A stretch of DNA of 64,000 nucleotides from CALDUY01 sp046350255 (GCA_046350255.1 JAXMAV010000007.1:248001-312000), one strand, 5' to 3'; positions 15,475-25,554 are shown, numbered from the stretch's first letter. Notes: a model not told the origin generated them from the letters alone. Translations and numbers: made by a program.

Positions 15475-18114
15475 CTAGCGGGTGGCAAATAGCGGACTGG
15501 TGGTCAGCTCGCGGATCAGCGTGCGGATGCCACCTCCCTGTTTCTTCGTCGCCGTCACCAGCGCCTCGATCGCGTCGCGGTCCGCGAAGGAGACCGGGCG
15601 GCCAGTGCCGTACACCGCGAACTGCTGGGCGATATTGCGCAGCAACGGATCGCGATCGGCGGCCAGCAGCTCGCGAAACTCGCGGATGTCGCGGAACGCC
15701 CGGCCATTCGGCATGGTCCCGCCTGGATCTACCTGGGGGCCCAGTCGGAATCTGATGTGGATGAACGGATCGATGGCGCCACGCGGAGCCGAGTCACCCG
15801 CGCCAATCGAGCGATACCGCGTCCGATAGCCGCCAATCACATCGAACGATTCCAGCGCGAATCCCGGTGGATCGATCTTCGCATGACACGAAGCACAGGC
15901 GGCGTTGTCCCGGTGCCTGGCAAGTTGCTCGCGAATGGTCTTCCCGCCGCGCACGTCTGGCTCAATGGCCGGGACATTGCTGGGCGGAGGTTCGGGAGGC
16001 TGGCCCAGAATGCGCTCGAGGACGAAGGCGCCCCGAGGCACGGGTGAGGTGGTAGTCCCGTTCGCGGTGATGCGCAGCACCGAGGCCTGGGTGAGAAAAC
16101 CTCCCCGCGGCGAATCTGGGGGCAGAACCACCCGGCGCACTTGCGATCCGCTGACTCCGGAGATGCCGTAGTGGACCGCCAGCTTCTCGTTCAGCATGGC
16201 GAAATCCGACTTCACCAGGTAGCTGGCGTCGAGATCGCGTTCGAGTAGCTCGCGGAAGTAGGCCCGCGTCTCGGCGACGGTCGAATCCTGCAGGTAGGTG
16301 CTGAACTCTGGGTAGAGAGTCCGGTCGGGATCGTTGACGGCGATCTGACGCAGCTTGAGCCACTGGCCCAGGAAATCCTCAACGAACCGCTGCGCACGAG
16401 GATCGCGGAGCAGACGTTCGACCTCGCCGCGGAGCACGCTGGCATCACGAAGCTTGCCTGCATCCGCCAGCTGGCTGAGCCGTTCGTCGGGAAGCGAGCG
16501 CCAGTAGAAGTAAGACAATCGGCTCGCCAGGGCATGGCTATCCAGGGGCCCAGCCGGCTCGACGAGATAGAGAAAGTCGGGGGAGCACAGGGCAGCCCGG
16601 TAGGCGGATCGCATCGCTGTCTCGAAGCAATCGCCGGCCTGTAGCCGCGCTGCCACCCGGGCGACATACTCCTTGCGCACGGCGTCCGGAACCGGTCGGC
16701 GAAAGGCCCGGCGCAGGAATCGCCCCAGCAGACGGTCGGCATCGACCAGCGGTTGCTTGCTCTGCACCGTCCATAACCCCGGGACGGGGTCGGCCCGGTT
16801 CAGGCCCATGAACATCTCCTGCCGGTCGGGTCTCCGCTTCGGCGCGCGCACCCCGGGGTTTTTGGCCGAGTCGAACTTCTCCAGCGGGAGGTCGCCAAAC
16901 AGGGCACGATGACTGCGCGGCGGCCAGACGTCGTGAATCGGGCCTTCCACCTCGAGATAATCACAGGCGATCCCTGGTCCGGTGAACCCCATGGCCCGAA
17001 GTTTGCCGCGCGTCTGGGCGCCAGGAGCCAGCGAGGCCGCGTTGTAGCCGATGGTATCGTTCTGGTTGAGCCAGGTCTCCAGGTCGTGTACCTTCTCGTT
17101 CAACGAGGGAGCATCGAGATAGCCGATCACGTCGCTGGGATGGCCGCCACCCCTGCCATCTCCGGTGAGATGCACCACGGACAGACGAACCGCCTCGGTC
17201 CCCCGGGCGGGCAGCACCTTACCCCGGTCCCACTGGAAGGCCCATAGAGAGGTGCGCAGCCGATACCGGCCAGGGTAGATGGCGACGAACTCGTTGAAGT
17301 AGGGGTGGAACGACTCGTCCTCGTGACGAAAAAGCCCCACACTGGCGCCGTTGCGGAACGAACCTAGCCGTTCGTGGGCTCCCTGGTCGATGTGATGGTG
17401 GGCGCCTGCCGGGGGAAAGTCCGGGTCGGGCTTCTTGTTCTTCAGCAGCACGCCATCGCCGTGAAGTAGCACATGGGCGACGAACCCTGGCGGATTGGCC
17501 AGCGAAATACGCTGCTTGACCACCGCTGGCGGAGTAGGGCGTGTGGCAATGGCCATGTCGAGCGCCCGGTCGGCGGCTTCAAGATACAGGGCCAGGTTCA
17601 CATGAGAGATATCCAGGGCATCGCCATTGTTGTCGAAGCCGTGGGCCGTCCCATCGCTGGGCAGGTCACCCGCCAGGGGCAGTCCCGGCAGTGCGAGCAG
17701 GTCGCGCACGGTATGCTCGTACTCCACCCGGGTCAGTCGGCGAAAGCGCGTCTTGCCCTCGCCGGCGCGGGTCCGCTCGGCCTGCACCAGTTGATCATGA
17801 ATCCACCGGGTGGCAGCGACAGTGGCTTCGCGCGGCGGACGTTTGCGTGTCGGGGGCGGCATCTCGCCGGAGGCGATTCGGTCGTGGATCTTGATCCACC
17901 GTGCCAGGTTCTCAGGCCGGGTCGGCTCCAGGCGAAGCGACGACAGGTCCAGGCCGCCCTTCTTGCTGGACGTGTCGTGGCAGCCCAGGCAGTGGGTACG
18001 GAGATATGCCGTCACCTCGGCCCGGCTCGCCGCCGGCGTCACCAGCAGCAGCCCCAGGAAAAGCAGGGCACGCCAGGGCAGCGAGACTTCCACCCGGGTG
18101 AATCGGTTGCGCAT
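15475..18114 (-). CDS. planctomycete cytochrome-c-like DUF1592/DUF1588 protein
   Basis: About 879 residues from ATG 18114; a GTG at 18147 directly abutting the upstream stop is an alternative start, but the ATG gives the clean signal peptide (RALLFLGLLLVTPAASRAE). Just after the signal peptide lies CLGCHDT, a heme-binding CxxCH in the planctomycete cytochrome-c (PSCyt) setting. Then come DUF1587 (KTRFRRLTRVEYEHTVRDLL), a carbohydrate-binding-like middle, DUF1595/DUF1592 (SRLSYFYWRSLPDERL), DUF1588 with a second CxxCH (CASCHAKIDPPGFALE) and DUF1585 at the end (IREFRELLAADRDPLLRNIA). These proteins are exported and always paired with DUF1552 proteins. A role in polysaccharide-linked redox chemistry has been suggested but is unproven. 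Confidence 0.93.
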   Translation of the reverse strand: MRNRFTRVEVSLPWRALLFLGLLLVTPAASRAEVTAYLRTHCLGCHDTSSKKGGLDLSSLRLEPTRPENLARWIKIHDRIASGEMPPPTRKRPPREATVAATRWIHDQLVQAERTRAGEGKTRFRRLTRVEYEHTVRDLLALPGLPLAGDLPSDGTAHGFDNNGDALDISHVNLALYLEAADRALDMAIATRPTPPAVVKQRISLANPPGFVAHVLLHGDGVLLKNKKPDPDFPPAGAHHHIDQGAHERLGSFRNGASVGLFRHEDESFHPYFNEFVAIYPGRYRLRTSLWAFQWDRGKVLPARGTEAVRLSVVHLTGDGRGGGHPSDVIGYLDAPSLNEKVHDLETWLNQNDTIGYNAASLAPGAQTRGKLRAMGFTGPGIACDYLEVEGPIHDVWPPRSHRALFGDLPLEKFDSAKNPGVRAPKRRPDRQEMFMGLNRADPVPGLWTVQSKQPLVDADRLLGRFLRRAFRRPVPDAVRKEYVARVAARLQAGDCFETAMRSAYRAALCSPDFLYLVEPAGPLDSHALASRLSYFYWRSLPDERLSQLADAGKLRDASVLRGEVERLLRDPRAQRFVEDFLGQWLKLRQIAVNDPDRTLYPEFSTYLQDSTVAETRAYFRELLERDLDASYLVKSDFAMLNEKLAVHYGISGVSGSQVRRVVLPPDSPRGGFLTQASVLRITANGTTTSPVPRGAFVLERILGQPPEPPPSNVPAIEPDVRGGKTIREQLARHRDNAACASCHAKIDPPGFALESFDVIGGYRTRYRSIGAGDSAPRGAIDPFIHIRFRLGPQVDPGGTMPNGRAFRDIREFRELLAADRDPLLRNIAQQFAVYGTGRPVSFADRDAIEALVTATKKQGGGIRTLIRELTTSPLFATR

Positions 18115-18147
18115 GGAGGATCCAATCTTGGCAGGGATCGAAACCAC

Positions 18148-19404
18148 TCAGGCCAGTTCCAGACCGCGGAAGGTGCCCTTGCCCGTGGAGAATTCGTTCA
18201 CCTCGAGGCCCAGACGCTGCAGCATGGAGACGAACAGGTTGGTGAGCGGGTAGTTGTTCTCGGTGTCAAAGGCCAGGTGCTGACCATGGCGGAAGCCGCC
18301 CCCCGCCAGGAGGACAGGCAGGTTGTAGTTGGAGTGCGAGTTGGCGCTGCCCATGCAGGTGCCGTACAGCACCATGGTGCGGTCGAGCAACGTCTGGCCC
18401 TGCTCACGCGTCTCCTGGAGGCCGTGAAGGAACTTACCCAGGGCGGCGAACTGCCCTTCTTCCTTGGCGCGCAGTTCGGCGAGAACCTCGGGCCGATTCC
18501 CGTGGTGGGTGATGTTGTGGATGACCGTGGTATCGATGAACAGCGAGATGATGCGTGACGAGTCGGTCTCCAGAGCCAGCCGGATCACGTCGAACATCAG
18601 TTCAGACTTGCGGACGAACTCGCGTGGATCCTCGATGTCCTGCGGCGCAGTGGCTCGCACCTTCGGTTTGGGGCGTTTCTCCCAGGCCTCGGCGCTTTCT
18701 AACCGGCGTTCCAGCTCGCGCACCGAGGTGTAATACTGGTCGAGGCGCTGCTGGTCGGCCCTGGGCAAGGTGCGTTGAAGGCGTTTGGCCTGCTCGCCCA
18801 CGAAATCCAGCATGCTGCGATCCTGCCGCAGCGCCTCGGTGACGGCCGCCACCTCGTCGGGGTTACCCTGGATGAACAGCTTGCGAAACAGCTTGCTCGG
18901 ACTGCGCTCGGCCGGGATAGGGGCACCGCTGCGGGTGAAGCTCAGCGTTTGATTCCCCTCGCTGCTCATCGCCAGGACAAGTGAGGGAAACCGCGTGTGA
19001 TTGCCCACGCGCTCGGCGGCGAACTGATCGACCGAGACCCAGTTGCGGAAGCCGCCTCGCTCCGGATGCGGCGTCCCGGTCAGGAAGCACTTCTCCGCCG
19101 CATGGGCCCCGGTCACTCCCGGGTGGCTCACCCCGGAAAACACGGTGAGTTGCCGACGGATCGACTCCAGTTTCTTGAGGTAGGGCGTCAGCTCGAAGTC
19201 GGGACCCTTCTTCTGTGGGAAGAAGAACTGCGGGAGAATGCCCATGTTCGTTTCGATGGCCACCATCCGCCGCGGGATAGGCCCTGTCGTGTTTGCCTGT
19301 CCCCGGGGAAGCCAGGCTTCCAGGAGTGGCAACCCAAGGAGCACACCCGCGCCGCGAAGAAACCGCCGGCGCGACCAGTTCCAATTCATCGCCGAGCCAC
19401 TCAT
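18148..19404 (-). CDS. DUF1552 protein with Tat signal
   Basis: About 418 residues, DUF1552 family, the regular partner of DUF1592 cytochrome-like proteins in planctomycetes. The N-terminus has a twin-arginine signal (SRRRFLRGAGVLLGLPLLEA), so the folded protein is exported. Family landmarks include the GVSHPGVTGAH segment, SVDQFAAERVG, SMLDFVGEQAKRLQ and the end NLFVSMLQRLGLEVNEFSTG. No catalytic motif is established. The start at 19404 is preferred; a start at 19389 would also keep the Tat motif. It lies immediately upstream of the DUF1592 gene without a gap. Confidence 0.92.
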   Translation of the reverse strand: MSGSAMNWNWSRRRFLRGAGVLLGLPLLEAWLPRGQANTTGPIPRRMVAIETNMGILPQFFFPQKKGPDFELTPYLKKLESIRRQLTVFSGVSHPGVTGAHAAEKCFLTGTPHPERGGFRNWVSVDQFAAERVGNHTRFPSLVLAMSSEGNQTLSFTRSGAPIPAERSPSKLFRKLFIQGNPDEVAAVTEALRQDRSMLDFVGEQAKRLQRTLPRADQQRLDQYYTSVRELERRLESAEAWEKRPKPKVRATAPQDIEDPREFVRKSELMFDVIRLALETDSSRIISLFIDTTVIHNITHHGNRPEVLAELRAKEEGQFAALGKFLHGLQETREQGQTLLDRTMVLYGTCMGSANSHSNYNLPVLLAGGGFRHGQHLAFDTENNYPLTNLFVSMLQRLGLEVNEFSTGKGTFRGLELA

Positions 19405-19709
19405 GGATACCACCCGGGTCCAGGGCCGATGAAACTACCTGGCCCAAATTCTAACCGCGGCTCTGCCTGCCTGCAATCGGGTGGCTTCCCAGGTAGTCCG
19501 TACCATTGTGGCCGCCTTGACGGTCAAACTGACACCGGCGAAACACTCCGACCTCCTCAGAGGTGTGTACCTCATCCTGCGAACGACGGAGTGCGTCCAG
19601 TTGCAGGCACCGCATCCAGATCATTCAGATAGCCCACCGAAACCACACCTTCGTCGCCGTCACTTGATTCCCAACGTGCTTGTGCCCCAGGTAAGCACTG
19701 CACTCCGCA
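19405..19709. other. intergenic stretch between two minus-strand transcription units
   Basis: About 305 bases between the start of the DUF1552 gene and the end of the kinase-WD40 gene. It probably holds the DUF1552 operon promoter. No gene, repeat or hairpin stands out; the open frames have no support. Confidence 0.4.
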
Positions 19710-22700
19710 TCATCGGTTTTTGCCTTCGCGATGCCAGCGGGTGTTGCGAAAATCGTGATAGAGCGCGGACTCTGGCACCACAACTGGTGATGTGTCTACC
19801 CCCACCGCTTGCCAGAGCAACCTGCAATACCCCTGTGCCGAATACCCGCTCAGGTATACCTGGATAGGAATGGGCGGCCCGGTGAAATCGAAAATGGCGT
19901 CCTTCGGCGTGCGTGCATGATGAGTCCATCCGCGCTCATGGACAAGATTACCATTGAGCCAGAATTGATAATTGTCCGGTGTGTCCACGCGAAACTGATA
20001 CCTCCCTGGCTTTGGCGCCTCCAGCCAACCGCTATACCGAATGGAATAAGGGTTATAGAATCGCATGGTACCGTAACCGAGGTACCAGGAATCGTCCAGT
20101 AGGGGAAGATAGGTTTCTCGGAGCTTGGTTCCGTACCACAAACCCTGGAACCATTCAACTTTCAGACCATTCACTTTCGTGGGCGACTGGGCCTGCAATA
20201 CCGGACGCTCGAGCGCCACTGCGTCTGAACGGAGAGGGCGAAGCGACTCCGCGGTGCGGGTGAAGGGCAACCCAAGGTCAGCCATGCGATGAGCAAGGCG
20301 GTCGAGTCGCCAGAAGCGCACTACGCGCTCATGCTGAGTGGTTAATGCCAGCCGTGTTTTGTCGTTGGAAAGCGACAGAGCCTGAATAGGACCAGGAGCG
20401 CGCCAACGCACCAGTAGAGATCCATTGTTGCTAGAGATCTTGAGTTCACCATCCAGGCCAGCACTGATCACCGTGTTGTCATCGAGGAAGGCCACCCCCT
20501 TGACCTGATCCGCATGAGATGGCAATTCCTGAATCAAACGACCGTCTGGCATGGAAACCAGTAATACCTTTCCTCTTTCTGTGCCGACCAAACATTGAGA
20601 TTCATCCGATGACATGGATAGACAGAGAATGCGGGAGTCACAGGGTGACCAGTGGGTGTACACTTGCATGGTATTCGCATCAATAACCATACATGCGCCG
20701 TCCCGCCGGCCGGCAACCATCCAGCTTCGGCCGGCAGCGAGGCATTGAAGGTGCTGGCCGAACTTCCGGTCTCTATCAGAACTGGCCCAGAAGGGAGTAA
20801 AGGAAGGTTGGCCTGGCCCTTTCTGAACCTGCAAATCGTAAGAAGTTGCTAACCAGACCCGGCCATCTGGTCCTGAAGCCAGCCCCTCCATGGGAATTCT
20901 ATCCAGCACAGGATTCAGTACTGGCTTGTTGAGGTGGTCACTGCTCCAGACGTGCAACTCTGATTCCACCATGGCCAGTATGCCTGACTGCCGAATGGAT
21001 AGAACACCGAAAGACCGGCCACCTCCCTTATTCAAGTAAAACAATTCACGTCTGTTATTGACTTGAGGCGTCCTGATGTCGGGATCAATGCTCGTGCAAA
21101 CAGCATATTTCATCTCCTCATTGCCGACTCCTGGCAGGAGCAATGCCATCAACGAGTTACCATCCTCAGCAAACCGTGTGGCGTGGATTGACCCTGCCAG
21201 GATAGCTGTAACGGCGTAATCCTCATTTGTCGGCAACTCGAATATCAACGCGCCATCACCGGCCGAAACCACAAGCTGATGACCATTGGGGTGGAATGCG
21301 ACTGCGCGTCCCCCACGCGGTATCGGAATCCTGGCCACCAATCTTGCACTACCCGCTTCCCACAGATGCAACTGTCCCGGATCGGCCGACATGCGCGCGA
21401 CCAGTCGCCCATCGGGGCTTATGGCAATCCCGTTCATGTGAAGGGTATCATCAGACCCCAGCAATGTTGCAATTCGCTCTCCTTTCAAGAAATCATGGAT
21501 GTGCAACAATTCGTCGAGACCGCGAAAAACACCATGCTGCTCCCCGGGGAAAATGGCCAACCGTTGCATGGTTGGATAGTCCCACCAGCACGCTACCGGA
21601 ATCCAGGTCTCCTTCTCCAGGCGGAGTAATCGCCCCTCGGCCTGGCAATACAGAGTGCCCGGCGGGGAACAGGCGGCCAGATCAGTCACATGGTTTGGTT
21701 CCTGAACTGTAGACCGTCTCACGGGTTGGTGGATCGCCCAGCGCTTCAATCCTCCCTTTTCGGACAGCGAAAAGATCACCTGGCCATCTGGCGAGAAAGC
21801 CACTCGATTGATGTTCCCATTCAGCTGGCAGCCTTCCCAGGAAAGTGCCTGATCAGAAGCATGTGCCAGATTCCAGAGATGTAACTGGCCGTGACGGGTT
21901 CCCACGACAAGGAATTGCCCATCCGGACTGATTGCAAGCGACCGGGTCGATTCAGATCGACCGGTTAGTTTTCGAAATCGCTCGGAACTGGGAAAGCTTA
22001 GGGTACGCAGAATGGCGCCTTCATTCGCGTCCACCAGCAGCACCTTCATCGGGCTGTTTTCATTCTCGGAAGGTACGCCCTGAACCAGGGCCAGCCAGCG
22101 ACCATTGGGATGATACGCGGCGTGATAGGCATGGAAACCTGGGGCCACCTTGCGAACTAGCCGCAAATCGGGACTGGCCAGGGCGGCCACTGCCTCCGAT
22201 CGAAGTTGGGCCTGCTCTTCCGGAGTGGACGCCAGGGGAGCCAGCGCAGCCACCTCGCGCAGGTTATCCCAGGTCCAGCCCGGCGGCCGCCGCGCTTCCC
22301 GCCCATTCATGGTTACCAGGCCACTGTAGAATAGCCGCACCCCGGCCAGTTTTTCGGCTTCTTCGCGCCGTTCCGTTTCCTGCTCGGCCCGAATCCTGAC
22401 TTCCTCCATGCGCACCAGAAACCAGGCCCCTGCCACCAGTACGGTCATCAATGAAACCAGTGCAATCGCAAAGGCCGCCGCAAGGCCCGGTTCACGTTTG
22501 CGCCAGAGCAACAGACGTTCAAGAACGCTGTGTCGCCGGGCTAGAACAGGCTTTCCCTCGAGCCAGTTGCGCAAGTCGTTTGCCAGTTCCGCTGCGGTGG
22601 CATACCGCTCCTTCGGGTCCTTTTGCAAGCATTTGCGGCAGATGGTTTCCAGGTCTGGCGACACACCCTGGCAACGGCGACTGATGGGGTCCGGGTCCGC

Positions 22701-23663
22701 CTGATGAATGCGACGAAGCACCTCGGAGGGTGCTCCCTTGCCAAACGGCACCTGGCCGGTCAGCACTTCATACAGGATCACGCCCAGGGCCCAGATGTCA
22801 GTGGCCACGCTGATGTCGGCCGTGCGCCCCTCGGCCTGTTCCGGCGCCATGTAAGCGGGCGTTCCGATAATCGCAAAACTTCCCGTGTCTCCCAGCGAAT
22901 CATTCAGATTCTTCGCCAGGCCAAAATCACAGATCCGCGGAGTGCCCAGATCAGCCAGTGTTAGTGATTGACTGACAACCAGGTTCGCTCCCTGCAAGAT
23001 CACGTTGCCTGGCTTGAGATCGCGATGGAGCACTCCACGACTGTGCATGTATGCCACCGCATCCGCAAGAATCACTATCAGTTCAGCGACCACCCGACAG
23101 GGAATGGGGTCGGGGTGTTTACGAAGCCATTCTGCCAGGGTGGGGCCAGGACAGTAGGCAGTGGCGACGTAGCACACCGAACCGATTTCGCTGGCCTCGT
23201 ACACGGAGACCAAATGGGGATGTTCCAGCCGGGAAGCAGTCTGAGCCTCGGCTAGAAAACGCCGGCGCAGGTCCGGATGAAATAGCACCTCAAGACGTGG
23301 AATTTTCAGGGCCACCAGACGTTTTAGTCTGGGATCCTCAGCAAGATATACGATGCCATGCCCACCCCGACCCAGCACGCGGTGCAAGTGGTAACGCTCG
23401 AACACAAGATTCAGAGAGGAAGATTGATCATCCTGAAGCGGCTCCGCAGCCTTCAAGTGATCGGTGGGTTGGCTATCGGATTCCCCCGCGGAACGAAACA
23501 GACGGCCCAGGATAGCGATGCCGGCCTTGCCCTCCTCCAGACCGGGCGGAGGCTCCTCTACCCCCTCAGGGTTACCTTCTTGACACAACCCCTGGTCGAT
23601 TGCTTCCAGTTTCCGGAGGAGAGTTTGCCATTGCAGCGGTGTAAGATCATCGGGATTGGTCAT
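19710..23663 (-). CDS. Ser/Thr protein kinase with WD40 repeats and C-terminal PA14-like domain
   Basis: 1317 residues. A helical leader of 85 residues is followed by a complete kinase domain (about 91-375): LGRGGHGIVYLAED, ATP Lys120, HRDLKPGN at 213-220, DFG at 246-248, GTPAYMAPEQ. One membrane helix follows (about 393-417) and then a coiled-coil stretch. Some 650 residues of WD40-like repeats come next, with motifs such as SLAISPDGQFLVVGT, RVAFSPDGQVIF and AISPDGRLVARM. The last 150 residues read as a PA14-like beta-sandwich (YNPYSIRYSGWLEAPKPGRY, FRVDTPDNYQFWLNG), a fold that in other proteins binds carbohydrate. The ECF sigma gene upstream overlaps its start by four bases (ATGA). Inference: an outer sensor controlling phosphorylation and possibly that sigma factor. 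Confidence 0.93.
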   Translation of the reverse strand: MTNPDDLTPLQWQTLLRKLEAIDQGLCQEGNPEGVEEPPPGLEEGKAGIAILGRLFRSAGESDSQPTDHLKAAEPLQDDQSSSLNLVFERYHLHRVLGRGGHGIVYLAEDPRLKRLVALKIPRLEVLFHPDLRRRFLAEAQTASRLEHPHLVSVYEASEIGSVCYVATAYCPGPTLAEWLRKHPDPIPCRVVAELIVILADAVAYMHSRGVLHRDLKPGNVILQGANLVVSQSLTLADLGTPRICDFGLAKNLNDSLGDTGSFAIIGTPAYMAPEQAEGRTADISVATDIWALGVILYEVLTGQVPFGKGAPSEVLRRIHQADPDPISRRCQGVSPDLETICRKCLQKDPKERYATAAELANDLRNWLEGKPVLARRHSVLERLLLWRKREPGLAAAFAIALVSLMTVLVAGAWFLVRMEEVRIRAEQETERREEAEKLAGVRLFYSGLVTMNGREARRPPGWTWDNLREVAALAPLASTPEEQAQLRSEAVAALASPDLRLVRKVAPGFHAYHAAYHPNGRWLALVQGVPSENENSPMKVLLVDANEGAILRTLSFPSSERFRKLTGRSESTRSLAISPDGQFLVVGTRHGQLHLWNLAHASDQALSWEGCQLNGNINRVAFSPDGQVIFSLSEKGGLKRWAIHQPVRRSTVQEPNHVTDLAACSPPGTLYCQAEGRLLRLEKETWIPVACWWDYPTMQRLAIFPGEQHGVFRGLDELLHIHDFLKGERIATLLGSDDTLHMNGIAISPDGRLVARMSADPGQLHLWEAGSARLVARIPIPRGGRAVAFHPNGHQLVVSAGDGALIFELPTNEDYAVTAILAGSIHATRFAEDGNSLMALLLPGVGNEEMKYAVCTSIDPDIRTPQVNNRRELFYLNKGGGRSFGVLSIRQSGILAMVESELHVWSSDHLNKPVLNPVLDRIPMEGLASGPDGRVWLATSYDLQVQKGPGQPSFTPFWASSDRDRKFGQHLQCLAAGRSWMVAGRRDGACMVIDANTMQVYTHWSPCDSRILCLSMSSDESQCLVGTERGKVLLVSMPDGRLIQELPSHADQVKGVAFLDDNTVISAGLDGELKISSNNGSLLVRWRAPGPIQALSLSNDKTRLALTTQHERVVRFWRLDRLAHRMADLGLPFTRTAESLRPLRSDAVALERPVLQAQSPTKVNGLKVEWFQGLWYGTKLRETYLPLLDDSWYLGYGTMRFYNPYSIRYSGWLEAPKPGRYQFRVDTPDNYQFWLNGNLVHERGWTHHARTPKDAIFDFTGPPIPIQVYLSGYSAQGYCRLLWQAVGVDTSPVVVPESALYHDFRNTRWHREGKNR

Positions 23664-24256
23664 GGGGCGTCATCCACGGTCTTGCCCAGCTGAACTACCG
23701 CCCGGGTCCACAACATGCGAATGGCATCCGGACTTCGGTTCATGCGCCGTCCAATTTCCTCAAAACAGAGCCCATCTCGGTGATGCAGTAGTAGCACCTG
23801 GCGATAATGTTCGGGCAGTAGTTCGATGGCCCGCAACGCCTTCGATTCCTGCTCAGCGCGGTCCAGTACCGAACTAGGGTTTGGACCGGGATCTACTAGC
23901 CAGGAAGTACCCTTCTCCGCTTGCTCCAGCTGAGTTTCACGGCCGGAATCTCTTTTTGCGGTACCTGTGAACGATCGGGCGGTCCCCATCAACACACTCC
24001 GGAGGATCGCTCGCAACCAACCCTGCAGTTCCTCCCGGCTCGATCCGTTGAACTGATCAAAGTGATTGATGGCCAGCAAGAACGTGTGCTGCACCAGGTC
24101 GGAAGCTCCCAGTTTGGCCTGCAACTGGGGCTGTAGTTCTTCGCGTGCAATTAACAACAGGTAGGGCCGGCACTCTTCCAGGAGTTTACCGAGTGCCTCC
24201 GAGATCCCCTGGCGGGATTTCTCGATCAGGGCTTCAATGCGCGTGGCATGGGGCAT
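23660..24256 (-). CDS. ECF-type RNA polymerase sigma factor (planctomycete subgroup)
   Basis: 198 residues from ATG 24256; an upstream in-frame start at 24337 would add an unlikely basic leader. Region 2 is visible in KLGASDLVQHTFLLAINHFDQF and region 2.4 in ELQGWLRAIL, followed by region 4 with LLPEHYRQVLLLHHRDGL and the helix-turn-helix FEEIGRRMNRSPDAIRMLWTRAV. There is no membrane anti-sigma gene nearby. Instead the gene overlaps the kinase-WD40-PA14 gene (ATGA at 23660-23663), the arrangement of planctomycete ECF groups thought to be controlled by Ser/Thr phosphorylation. The -35/-10 target motif is not evident in the window. Confidence 0.92.
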   Translation of the reverse strand: MPHATRIEALIEKSRQGISEALGKLLEECRPYLLLIAREELQPQLQAKLGASDLVQHTFLLAINHFDQFNGSSREELQGWLRAILRSVLMGTARSFTGTAKRDSGRETQLEQAEKGTSWLVDPGPNPSSVLDRAEQESKALRAIELLPEHYRQVLLLHHRDGLCFEEIGRRMNRSPDAIRMLWTRAVVQLGKTVDDAP

Positions 24257-24782
24257 GGGCAAACCTGCAGAACATGAAGCGATCAGGTGATTACCATGTA
24301 CCACCCGATTTCGCGATGCACAAGTGCCTTCTTTCAAGAGGAGAAATCCCGCCCCCGTTCTTTGAACCGAAGCGAGACCAGCTTTTTCTCCTGTAGTTCG
24401 GATGGCACCAGCAGCCTGTAGTGCGCCACACCAAAACCAGCGATTCGGGTGCAGGTCAAGGATTATTCCAGTTTTCGCGTTCGGATCGGAAAGTTATCGC
24501 ATCTGGTGAGACAGGGAGGGCCATCGGCGCTGTCGCACCCTGACAGAAAAGCAGAGCGGATTGCCCATCTGCGCCCTTCCCAACGACATGACCTGGCGTT
24601 TTGTATCCATCTGGTGGAGCTGAATGTTCCACCAGACCCGTTCAGGCTACGCCTCTACCTCCCAGGATCCCATTCCCGGAAGGCCTGTCGTTCGCTCTCG
24701 CGTCGTTGCTTTCTGGCCTCACACCGTTCGGCCCGCACGGTGTCCCCCTGGCTAATTTGGCTTGCGGGCCTGGAGACTCATC
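24257..24782. other. intergenic region between divergent genes
   Basis: About 525 bases between the ECF sigma gene and the exported-protein gene. It should hold two divergent promoters, one perhaps read by the ECF factor itself. No convincing gene was seen: the frames in both directions show no ribosome site or protein-like pattern. No repeat or RNA structure was recognised. Confidence 0.4.
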
Positions 24783-25319
24783 ATGGCTCGACTCAAATTT
24801 CTGTTGGTTGCCTGCATTCGCTTGCTTGCCCTGGCCACAGTGATAGTTGGTGGCACCCGGGCGGAGGCTCAGGTCAAATCGTTCAAGATTAACGGAGCAG
24901 GCATCGTCGATTACATCCCCACCGCTCCCGGGCTGACTCCCGCCCATTGGGCAGTCGGAAATGCCACGGAACTGGGCAAGTATTATGGCCTGGGCGCGGT
25001 GCAGGTGGATGACGTGGTCACCGGAGCCTTCTCAAGTGCGGTTCCATTTGTGTGTGAGGCAGCCAACGGTGACAAGTTGGCCTTCGATTACTCGGGATTT
25101 GTCCAGGTATTATTCGATGAAAATGGTGCGCCTTACACCCTCTGGATCGCGGAATTCACCCCTGCATTAGCACAGTGCACAGGTCGATTCTCAAAGGTTA
25201 TCGATGGCAGCTTCATCATGACGGCGATTTCTGCGCCGTTTAATCCATTCGTGCCGGCACCGGTCGAGTACAGCTGGGAAGGTAAGGGTTGGATCGAGTA
25301 CAAACGCAAGGGGAGTTAG
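24783..25319 (+). CDS. exported protein of unknown function
   Basis: 178 residues from ATG 24783, with GGAG nine bases upstream. It has a clear signal peptide (LLALATVIVGGTRAEAQ). The mature part is beta-rich, small and neutral, with repeated GxV/DYxP-type strands (KINGAGIVDYIP, DKLAFDYSGFVQVLF), and ends with WIEYKRKGS. From memory it resembles a group of exported planctomycete proteins that handle cumulative YSWEGKGWIEY-like motifs; the function is unknown. It is the first gene of a plus-strand series that includes a pseudopilin and a lipoprotein. Confidence 0.75.
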   Translation: MARLKFLLVACIRLLALATVIVGGTRAEAQVKSFKINGAGIVDYIPTAPGLTPAHWAVGNATELGKYYGLGAVQVDDVVTGAFSSAVPFVCEAANGDKLAFDYSGFVQVLFDENGAPYTLWIAEFTPALAQCTGRFSKVIDGSFIMTAISAPFNPFVPAPVEYSWEGKGWIEYKRKGS

Positions 25320-25554
25320 CAAGGCGATCAATCGTCATGCAAATGACCTCCTACTTTGCACATGACCGACTCCTTGCTTACCCAGTTTTCAAAAAAAATG
25401 CCCTACTGCGGTGGAGGAGTGGTGATGGCACCTTCCTCCACCAGTATTTGCCTGCATCCATGGTCCTTCAATCGAGATTCGGGACCATTTGCAACATGGA
25501 AAATGCAAAGGCCTGGTAGTTGATTCACCGGAGTTCTAACATCGCGAGTGAACC

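Noticed and set aside
25332..25519. Small plus-strand frame between the exported protein and the kinase-leader ORF
   Set aside because: No ribosome site, random-looking composition and no recognised motif.
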